A DNA stretch of 20,218 nucleotides, taken from Clostridia bacterium. GTDB taxonomy: Bacteria > Bacillota > Clostridia > Christensenellales > Aristaeellaceae. The translations under genes and the position numbers were made by a program. The stretch spans positions 1 through 20,218 of the forward strand of contig CAAGII010000094.1 in assembly GCA_900769875.1 (NCBI GenBank), written 5' to 3'. Shown piece by piece: positions 5,951 to 11,584 of the stretch. Numbering within the stretch: the first letter of the stretch is position 1; every line of letters begins with the position of its first letter. The notes beneath the pieces were generated by a model. It was not told the origin of the DNA. It did no database searches and worked only from the letters and a program-made list of their open reading frames with translations.

Positions 5951-6943
5951 ATGCAGGCAGAAGCAGCGCGGCTGATGGTGGAGGTCGCCATCTCCCGCGG
6001 CATCAAGGAAATCCGCCGGGGCGACTGTCGCCGCGCCCTGCGCAGCATACTGGAGGACGCGCAGCGCTACATCCGCCGGGGCTATCCGTGCGGACTTGTC
6101 GCCGCCTGTCAGGAGATGCTGCGCGCAGACAAGCACCCCTACTACGAGCTGTTCTCCTCGCTGGCCGACAGGCTGGACAGGCGTTACCTCACCGGCTTTC
6201 TGATGAACCTGTGCTACGAGGGCTGGATCCGCGGCACGCGCACGCTGCGCCAGCAGCAGAGGCGGCTTGGCAGGCGCATTCCGTGGATCATCCATCTGGA
6301 GGTGGACGGTCTGGGGCTTGAGCGCGCCTCGCAGCTGATGGCCCAGGGCACGGCGCTGGGCGTCATGTGCTATGTGCTGCATACGAAGCTCGTGCCCGCT
6401 CAGACCCTGCGCGCGCTGTGCGCCACCTTCCCGCGCTGCGCGCTCGCGCTTTTCGCGCCCGACGACGCGCTGACAGCGCCCGTGCTCGACGCACTGGAGG
6501 GCACGGATAACCTTCTGCTCGTCGCCGCGCGGGGCGAGGGCGCGTTCCACTCCGCACAGCTCATGCGCGAGCGCAAACGCCTTTACGCGCTCTGCCGCAC
6601 CGTGGACGAGGCGGCCATCCGCTGTCTGATGGCCACGGGCGATCTTTCCTGCCCGGGCGACGACGGTTGCTCCTTCCCCATGCTGCTTGCCCACAGGAGC
6701 GTGAGCGGCGAAACGCGCAGACGGCTCAACGATTTTGTGGAGCAGCTCCGGCGCAGGCCGCGGCAGGCGCTGTTCCCGGTGGATATCGGGCTCGACCTAA
6801 GCCGGGTGGACGCGCTGATCTCCGGCGGCGCTCCCGCGCTGATGGTGGACGGAAACGGCGAGTTCCGCACAGGCGCCGAGCAGGAGGCGACCGGCGCCTT
6901 CTTCCCGCAGTCCACGCTTGAGGAGCTGCTCGCATCGTATTGA
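5951..6943 (+). CDS. Radical SAM/SPASM-like protein lacking all cluster-binding cysteines (putative pseudoenzyme)
   Basis: 330 residues. The layout matches clostridial radical SAM proteins whose helical N-terminus is followed by 'IPWAI..D.TSACNLxCxGCW'. Here a helical region (1-105) leads to RRIPWIIHLEVDG (108-120). The expected CxxxCxxC stretch is replaced by LEVDGLGLERAS. ALGVMCYVLHTKLVP (135-149) occupies the place of the GGEP strand. Alternating strands and helices of a TIM-type barrel follow (RCALALFAPDDAL, NLLLVAARG). The C-terminal GGAPALMVDGNGEFRTG (292-308) resembles the 'INANGDVxPC' SPASM segment without its cysteines. If the alignment holds, it cannot bind the usual 4Fe-4S clusters. 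I chose ATG 5951 because CGGAGGT lies 8 bases upstream. It converges on sigK with a 6-base gap. The homology is from memory of the family layout, not a search. Confidence 0.6.
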   Translation: MQAEAARLMVEVAISRGIKEIRRGDCRRALRSILEDAQRYIRRGYPCGLVAACQEMLRADKHPYYELFSSLADRLDRRYLTGFLMNLCYEGWIRGTRTLRQQQRRLGRRIPWIIHLEVDGLGLERASQLMAQGTALGVMCYVLHTKLVPAQTLRALCATFPRCALALFAPDDALTAPVLDALEGTDNLLLVAARGEGAFHSAQLMRERKRLYALCRTVDEAAIRCLMATGDLSCPGDDGCSFPMLLAHRSVSGETRRRLNDFVEQLRRRPRQALFPVDIGLDLSRVDALISGGAPALMVDGNGEFRTGAEQEATGAFFPQSTLEELLASY

Positions 6944-6949
6944 AGCGCC

Positions 6950-7624
6950 TCACAGCGCATCGCGAAGCAGCTCAATGGCGCGCTTTTCCACGCGCGAGGT
7001 GTAGCTTCTGGATATCCCCAGCATCTGAGCAATCTCATGCTGGGGATGTTTTTTGCCGTCGGCAAGCCCATAGCGCAGCTCCAGCACCATCCGTTCGCGC
7101 TCGGGCAGGGACGAAAGCACGCCGCGCACGCGCTCCATGGTGATACGCCGGATGACCTCGTCCTCCAGCGCGTCCTGCTCCGTGCCAAGAATGTCCATGA
7201 AGGTAATCTCGTTGCCCTCGCCATCGGTGCCCACGGGCTCGTTCAGGCTCACATCCGACTGGTGCTTGCGCGAGGCGCGCAGCGTCATGAGAATCTCGTT
7301 TTCAATGCACCGGGCGGCGTAGGTGCCAAGGGTCGCGCCGTTCTCGCTGCGGTAGCTGCTCACCGCCTTCATCAGCCCGATTACGCCGATGGAAATCAGA
7401 TCGTCCGCGCCGTAGCCCGGCACCTGGTACTTGCGGGCAATGTGGCTCACCAGACGCAGGTTGCGGGTAATCAGCGTCTGGCGCGCCTCCTCGTCGCCCT
7501 CGGCAAGGCGGCGCGTCAGCTCCGCCTCCTCCTCCTTGGCAAGCGGCGGGGGAAACTCGTTTCTGCCGGTCACATACCCCAGCAGAAACAGACAGTCGCG
7601 CAGCATGCAGATCAGCTCCAGCAT
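6950..7624 (-). CDS. sigK: RNA polymerase sporulation sigma factor SigK (with pro-sequence)
   Basis: SigK directs late mother-cell transcription in sporulating Firmicutes. The 224-residue protein begins with a hydrophobic stretch MLELICMLRDCLFLLGYV (1-18), matching the pro-sequence that holds pro-SigK at the membrane until it is cut. The SigK-like FPPPLAKEEE follows at 24-33. Region 2 contains NLRLVSHIARKY and DLISIGVIGLMKA (75-87), then TYAARCIENEILMTLRA and DVSLNEPVGTDGEGNEI. The region 4.2 helix-turn-helix is EIAQMLGISRSYTSRVEKRA (197-216). SigE is less likely because its longer two-helix pro-sequence is absent. I chose ATG 7624-7622, preceded by GAGGTGAT. The gene is continuous, not split by a skin-like element. 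No terminator lies between it and the convergent gene. Confidence 0.92.
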   Translation of the reverse strand: MLELICMLRDCLFLLGYVTGRNEFPPPLAKEEEAELTRRLAEGDEEARQTLITRNLRLVSHIARKYQVPGYGADDLISIGVIGLMKAVSSYRSENGATLGTYAARCIENEILMTLRASRKHQSDVSLNEPVGTDGEGNEITFMDILGTEQDALEDEVIRRITMERVRGVLSSLPERERMVLELRYGLADGKKHPQHEIAQMLGISRSYTSRVEKRAIELLRDAL

Positions 7625-7683
7625 TCCGATCACCTCACTGGAGGCTATGCCGCGAGGCGGAGCGGCATGCAAAAGCGCGGATA

Positions 7684-7712
7684 TTGACAAACCCGCCTGC
7701 CTGTGATAGCAT
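7684..7712 (+). promoter_or_regulatory. Sigma-A type promoter of the polyamine operon
   Basis: TTGACA (7684-7689) and TAGCAT (7707-7712) are separated by 17 bases. The -10 box is extended by TGA. The predicted start near 7719 leaves a leader of about 140 bases before speB. Confidence 0.8.
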
Positions 7713-7781
7713 GATGCTGCTTTGCTCCGTCAAAGCGGCATCAGACCATCAGCATGCGGCGAACGCCGGAGGGGCTGACGC

Positions 7782-7800
7782 AGCGCATCCGCGCTTTTTT
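7782..7800 (+). terminator. Short GC-rich hairpin with T6 in the polyamine leader
   Basis: AGCGC (7782-7786) and GCGCT (7791-7795) form five pairs around the loop ATCC, followed by T residues to 7800. The stem is short, so termination here alone would be inefficient; it may be a pause site. Confidence 0.5.
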
Positions 7801-7801
7801 C

Positions 7802-7837
7802 CGCAGCCCCGCAGCCGCCGCCGGGCTGCGATTTTTT
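7802..7837 (+). terminator. Intrinsic terminator just upstream of speB (attenuator)
   Basis: CGCAGCCC (7802-7809) and GGGCTGCG (7823-7830) form a perfect 8-pair stem, followed by A and six T residues (7832-7837). It lies downstream of the operon promoter and only 10 bases before the speB ribosome binding site. No upstream plus-strand gene requires it, so it is best read as a regulated attenuator. Confidence 0.75.
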
Positions 7838-7859
7838 GATGCACAAGGGAGGAACATGC

Positions 7860-8717
7860 ATGCTTGAGCCAAACATTGAGACCTTTATCGGCTGCGACGC
7901 ATCGTATGAGGACGCGTCCATCGTGCTTTACGGCGCGCCGTTTGACTCCACCACCAGCTTCCGCCCCGGCGCAAGGTTCGGCCCCGCCGCCATGCGCCAT
8001 GAGAGCTTCGGCCTGGAAACCTACAGCGTCTATCAGGATCGGGATCTGAGCGATTACGCCGTGTTCGACAGCGGCGACATGGAGCTGTGCTTTGGCAGCG
8101 CGGAACGGGCGCTTGACGATATCCAGTCGCGCGCCGAAACCATTCTTGAGGACGGCAAGCTGCCGCTGCTGCTTGGCGGCGAGCACCTGGTGACGCTGGG
8201 CGCGGTGCGCGCGGCGGCGGCGCGGTATCCCGGGCTGCACATCATCCATTTTGACGCGCATGCCGATCTGCGCGACGATTATCTGGGCGCGAAGCTGAGC
8301 CATGCCTGCGTGCTGCGCCGCTGCCACGAGCTTGTGGGCGACGGACGCATCCACCAGTTCTGCATCCGCAGCGGCGAGCGCGAGGAGTTCCGCTTCGCCG
8401 CCGCGCACACGGACATGCATCCCCTCTCCTTTGACGGGCTGGAGGAAACCGTGGCGGCGCTCAAGGAATGCGGCGCGCCCGTGTACCTTACCATTGATCT
8501 GGACTGTCTGGACAGCGGCGTGTTCCCCGGCACAGGCACGCCCGAGGCGGGCGGCGTGAGCTTCACGCAGCTGCTGCGCGCCATACGCTGCGTCGCGCAG
8601 CTCAACGTGATCGGCGCGGACGTGAACGAGCTGGCTCCCATGCTGGACGCGAGCGGCGTATCCACAGCCACCGCGTGCAAGGTGCTGCGCGAGCTGCTGC
8701 TTGCGCTGCTCGGGTAA
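7860..8717 (+). CDS. speB: Agmatinase (agmatine ureohydrolase)
   Basis: Hydrolyses agmatine to putrescine and urea with a dinuclear Mn2+ centre. The 285-residue protein has the ureohydrolase signatures: GGEHLVT with His109, HFDAHADLRD with Asp132, His134 and Asp136, and TIDLDCLDSG with Asp213 and Asp215. This is a complete set of metal ligands. The N-terminal YGAPFDSTTSFRPGARFGP is typical of agmatinase rather than arginase, and the next two genes consume putrescine, which supports that choice. I chose ATG 7860, about 7 bases behind GGGAGG; an ATG four bases upstream is out of frame. It is first in a three-gene operon whose leader carries an attenuator-like structure. A family member acting on another guanidino compound cannot be excluded. 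Confidence 0.9.
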   Translation: MLEPNIETFIGCDASYEDASIVLYGAPFDSTTSFRPGARFGPAAMRHESFGLETYSVYQDRDLSDYAVFDSGDMELCFGSAERALDDIQSRAETILEDGKLPLLLGGEHLVTLGAVRAAAARYPGLHIIHFDAHADLRDDYLGAKLSHACVLRRCHELVGDGRIHQFCIRSGEREEFRFAAAHTDMHPLSFDGLEETVAALKECGAPVYLTIDLDCLDSGVFPGTGTPEAGGVSFTQLLRAIRCVAQLNVIGADVNELAPMLDASGVSTATACKVLRELLLALLG

Positions 8718-8753
8718 CCACATTATTCATCTTCATCAAGGAGGAATCGGATC

Positions 8754-10013
8754 ATGAGCCGGGTGCTTGTCATCGGCTGCGGCGGCGTCGCCTCCGTGGC
8801 CATCCACAAATGCTGTCAGGTCAGCGAGGTGTTCACCGAGCTGTGCATCGCCAGCCGCACCGTGTCAAAGTGCGAAAGGCTCGCAAACGAGCTGAGGGAC
8901 AAAACCGCAACCCGCATCACCACCGCGCAGGTGGACGCGGACGATCAGCAGCAGGTGATCGATCTGATCCGCAGCTATCAGCCGGATCTGGTCATGAACA
9001 TCGCCCTGCCCTATCAGGATCTCACCATCATGGAGGCCTGCCTCGCCTGCGGCGTCAACTACATGGATACCGCCAATTACGAGCCGGAGAACACCGATGA
9101 TCCCGCCTGGCGCGCCGTCTACGAAAAGCGCTGCCGGGAGGCGGGCTTCTCCGCCTATTTCGACTACAGCTGGCAGTGGGCGTACCGCAAGCGCTTTGAG
9201 GACGCGGGGCTCACCGCGCTGCTCGGCTGTGGCTTTGATCCCGGCGTGACGCAGGCGTACTGCGCCTACGCCAAAAAGCACGAGTTCGATACCATCGACA
9301 CCATTGATATTCTGGACTGCAACGGCGGCGACCACGGCTACGCCTTCGCCACCAATTTCAACCCCGAGGTGAACCTGCGCGAGGTCAGCGCACCCGGCAG
9401 CTACTGGGAGGACGGGCACTGGGTCGAGGTGCCCGCGATGAGCATCAAGCGCGAGTATGATTTCGATCAGGTGGGCAGAAAGGACATGTACCTGCTCCAC
9501 CATGAGGAGATCGAGTCCATCGCCGCCAACCTGCCCGAGGTCAGGCGCATCCGCTTCTTCATGACCTTTGGGCAGAGCTATCTGGATCACATGCGCTGCC
9601 TTGGGGACGTGGGCATGCTCAGCACCACGCCCGTCATGTACGAGGGGCAGGAGATTGTGCCCATCAAGTTCCTCAAGGCGCTGCTGCCCGACCCCGCCTC
9701 GCTCGGCCCGCGCACCCACGGCAAAACGAACATCGGCTGCATCTTCACCGGCAAAAAGGACGGCGCGGACAAAACCTACATGATCTACAACGTGTGCGAT
9801 CATCAGGCGTGCTACCGCGAGGTCGGCTCGCAGGCCATCAGCTACACCACGGGCGTGCCCGCCATGTGCGGCGCGCTGATGCTGCTGACCGGCAAGTGGT
9901 CGACGCCCGGCGTGCACACGGTGGAGGAGTTTGATCCCGATCCCTTCCTGAACGCGCTGGATCAGTACGGCCTGCCGCGCAGCGAGAACCGCGCGCCCGC
10001 GCTGGTGGACTGA
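8754..10013 (+). CDS. Carboxynorspermidine/carboxyspermidine dehydrogenase (saccharopine dehydrogenase family)
   Basis: In this alternative polyamine route the enzyme reductively condenses L-aspartate 4-semialdehyde with putrescine (or diaminopropane) using NADPH to give carboxyspermidine (or carboxynorspermidine). The 419-residue protein begins with a Rossmann motif VLVIGCGGVAS (residues 4-14). LVMNIALPYQDLTIMEACLACGVNYMDTA-type sequence and the LLGCGFDPGVTQAYCAYA segment follow, both typical of the carboxynorspermidine branch of saccharopine dehydrogenases. The ATG at 8754 has AAGGAGGAA a few bases upstream. It starts 36 bases after speB, and the decarboxylase starts one base after its stop, so all three are one operon. 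Context favours putrescine as substrate and spermidine as product. Confidence 0.9.
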   Translation: MSRVLVIGCGGVASVAIHKCCQVSEVFTELCIASRTVSKCERLANELRDKTATRITTAQVDADDQQQVIDLIRSYQPDLVMNIALPYQDLTIMEACLACGVNYMDTANYEPENTDDPAWRAVYEKRCREAGFSAYFDYSWQWAYRKRFEDAGLTALLGCGFDPGVTQAYCAYAKKHEFDTIDTIDILDCNGGDHGYAFATNFNPEVNLREVSAPGSYWEDGHWVEVPAMSIKREYDFDQVGRKDMYLLHHEEIESIAANLPEVRRIRFFMTFGQSYLDHMRCLGDVGMLSTTPVMYEGQEIVPIKFLKALLPDPASLGPRTHGKTNIGCIFTGKKDGADKTYMIYNVCDHQACYREVGSQAISYTTGVPAMCGALMLLTGKWSTPGVHTVEEFDPDPFLNALDQYGLPRSENRAPALVD

Positions 10014-10014
10014 T

Positions 10015-11223
10015 ATGCGCGACACGCGAGCGCATTTTCGGGGGCTTGAGGGCGACGAGCCGCAGAAGCTTTTCGGCGCGCTGCCCACACCCTGCTATAT
10101 TCTGGACGAGGCCATGCTGCGCCGCAACGGCGAAATCCTCGCGGGGGTAGCCGCCCGTACCGGCTGCCGCATCCTGCTGGCGCAGAAGGCGTTTTCCAAT
10201 TACGATCTGTATCCCGTTCTCGCGCCGTATCTCACGGGCACGGAGGCAAGCGGCCTCTACGAGGCGCGGCTGGGCAGGGAGGAAATGCCCCAGGGCGAGG
10301 TGCATGTGTTCTGCGCCGCTTACCGGGAGGACGAGTTTGACGAGCTGGTACGCTATGCCGACCACATCGTGTTCAATTCGCCCGGCCAACTGAAACGGTT
10401 CGGCCGCCGCGCGAAGGAAGCCGGGAGGCAGGTTGGCCTGCGCATCAATCCCGAATGCTCCACGCAGGAGGGGCACGCCATCTACGATCCCTGCGCGCCG
10501 GGAAGCCGCCTGGGCGTGACGCGCGCGCAGTGGGACGCGTGCATGACAGAGGATTTGATCGCCCTGCTGGACGGGCTGCATTTCCACACCCTCTGCGAGC
10601 AGAACGCCGGCGCGCTGGAAGCCACGCTTGCCGCTGTCGGGGAGCGCTTTGATGACGTGCTGCCCCGCATGCGCTGGCTCAACATGGGCGGCGGACACCA
10701 CATCACCCGCGACGACTACGATATCGCAGCGCTGGAGCGCTGCATCCGTGACGCGCAGGCGCGCTGGGGGGTCGAGGTGTACCTTGAGCCCGGCGAGGCA
10801 TGCGCCCTCAATGCCGGTTACCTGCTCACCCGCGTGCTGGACGTGGGCCGGAACGGCGACACAAGCCTTGCCATCCTTGACATGAGCGCCGCCTGTCACA
10901 CCCCGGATGTGATCGAGATGCCCTATCAGCCGCCGCTTTACGGCGCGTCCTGCGACGGCGGCAAGCCCTGTACCGTGCGCCTCGGCGGGCCGACCTGCCT
11001 TGCGGGCGACGTGGTGGGCGATTACGGCTTCGACGAGCCGCCGCGCGAGGGCGATCTGCTGCTGCTGGGCGACATGGCCATCTACACCACCTGCAAGAAC
11101 AACACCTTCAACGGGATGCCCCTGCCATCCATCTGGCGCTGGGCGCACGGCAAGGCGCCGGAGCTTGTGAAGGCGTTTGGCTATCAGGATTTCAAGAGCC
11201 GTCTGGGGCGCTCGGGAGAATGA
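10015..11223 (+). CDS. nspC: Carboxynorspermidine/carboxyspermidine decarboxylase
   Basis: A PLP-dependent enzyme of the alanine racemase-fold (group IV) decarboxylases; it decarboxylates carboxyspermidine to spermidine (or carboxynorspermidine to norspermidine). In the 402-residue protein Lys58 in LLAQKAFSN is the presumed PLP Schiff-base lysine. GGGHH (225-229) is the phosphate-binding loop, EPGEA (258-262) binds the substrate side, and GGPTCLAGD (324-332) carries the catalytic Cys328. The length and the GGGHH and CxxxN-type signatures fit NspC rather than diaminopimelate decarboxylase. ATG 10015 lies one base after the preceding stop codon with no strong ribosome binding site, so translation is probably coupled. 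A terminator follows directly. Confidence 0.92.
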   Translation: MRDTRAHFRGLEGDEPQKLFGALPTPCYILDEAMLRRNGEILAGVAARTGCRILLAQKAFSNYDLYPVLAPYLTGTEASGLYEARLGREEMPQGEVHVFCAAYREDEFDELVRYADHIVFNSPGQLKRFGRRAKEAGRQVGLRINPECSTQEGHAIYDPCAPGSRLGVTRAQWDACMTEDLIALLDGLHFHTLCEQNAGALEATLAAVGERFDDVLPRMRWLNMGGGHHITRDDYDIAALERCIRDAQARWGVEVYLEPGEACALNAGYLLTRVLDVGRNGDTSLAILDMSAACHTPDVIEMPYQPPLYGASCDGGKPCTVRLGGPTCLAGDVVGDYGFDEPPREGDLLLLGDMAIYTTCKNNTFNGMPLPSIWRWAHGKAPELVKAFGYQDFKSRLGRSGE

Positions 11224-11231
11224 GCGCAAAG

Positions 11232-11255
11232 AGCACCGTTCGCGGTGCTTTTTTT
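11232..11255 (+). terminator. Rho-independent terminator of the polyamine operon
   Basis: AGCACCG (11232-11238) and CGGTGCT (11243-11249) enclose a stable TTCG tetraloop. The T-run continues to 11255. It begins 9 bases after the nspC stop codon. Confidence 0.93.
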
Positions 11256-11302
11256 GCGTCATGAAATGACCGCCACAGAAAAGCGCCCGGAGCATGGGCT
11301 GC

Positions 11303-11458
11303 ATGGGCTACCGGGTGCAGGAGGGCAGCGACCTGTGCGCCATTTTGGAGGATGCTTTCCGCCAGGATGTTCCATCCGTGATCGACTGCCCGGTAGACTA
11401 TGGGGAAAACGCGCTGCTGACAAAGCGGCTTCAGGCATTGGTGAGCGAGCATCCATAA
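11303..11458 (+). pseudogene. Remnant of an acetolactate synthase: C-terminal 51 codons only
   Basis: The frame reads MGYRVQEGSDLCAILEDAF, then SVIDCPVDYGENALLTKRLQ and ends SEHP-stop. This is the characteristic C-terminus of the large/catabolic acetolactate synthase family (ThDP-dependent; 'GYRV...VIDCPVDYSEN...L'). In the full enzyme it would follow several hundred more residues. Upstream in the same frame the similarity extends only a few codons (SARSMGC) before a stop at 11267-11269, and the polyamine operon terminator lies directly before that. No ribosome binding site or promoter is visible, so it is probably a non-functional leftover of a deletion. The remaining bases of this intergenic stretch (11459-11535) show nothing I can name. 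Confidence 0.65.
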
Positions 11459-11535
11459 GCGACGCCTCGCGTATCGGGCGCAAAGCCCCTCCTCAGGCCG
11501 TCCTGTTCCACCGTGCAGCATCCGCCTTGAGATGT

Positions 11536-11583
11536 AAAAAACGCAGTCCCTATCAGGTCGTCGCCTGACGGACTGCGTTTTTC
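11536..11583 (-). terminator. Rho-independent terminator at the end of the ftsH-PHP-VanW operon
   Basis: The arms AACGCAGTCC and GGACTGCGTT pair around an inner TCAGG/CCTGA helix. On the minus strand six T residues follow (complement of 11536-11541). On the plus strand five T residues follow as well, so it could work in both directions. It starts right behind the VanW gene stop codon (11585-11587). Confidence 0.9.
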
Positions 11584-11584
11584 C

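Larger units (their letters stand above)
7715..7837 (+). promoter_or_regulatory. Structured 5' leader of the polyamine operon: candidate attenuator or riboswitch
   Basis: Elements in order: a 10-pair stem TGCTGCTTTG (7715-7724) with CAAAGCGGCA (7731-7740), whose loop CTCCG (7725-7729) can pair with CGGAG (7767-7771) as a pseudoknot; a helix TCAGC (7749-7753) with GCTGA (7774-7778); a short hairpin plus T6 (7782-7800); and a strong terminator (7802-7837). GGGGCTG (7771-7777) is also perfectly complementary to CAGCCCC (7804-7810), the 5' arm of the terminator, so it can act as an antiterminator. The predicted transcription start (about 7719) lies just inside the first stem, so its outermost pairs may not be transcribed. 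I do not recognise the motif as a known riboswitch class; the ligand is unknown. A protein- or peptide-dependent attenuator is the alternative. Confidence 0.6.

Noticed and set aside
7754..7867. An arginine-rich 37-codon frame in the speB leader that overlaps the speB start (possible leader peptide)
   Set aside because: No ribosome binding site precedes its ATG, its codons simply follow the structured RNA, and the Arg codons are not clustered at a terminator arm. It stays only as an alternative explanation for the attenuator.
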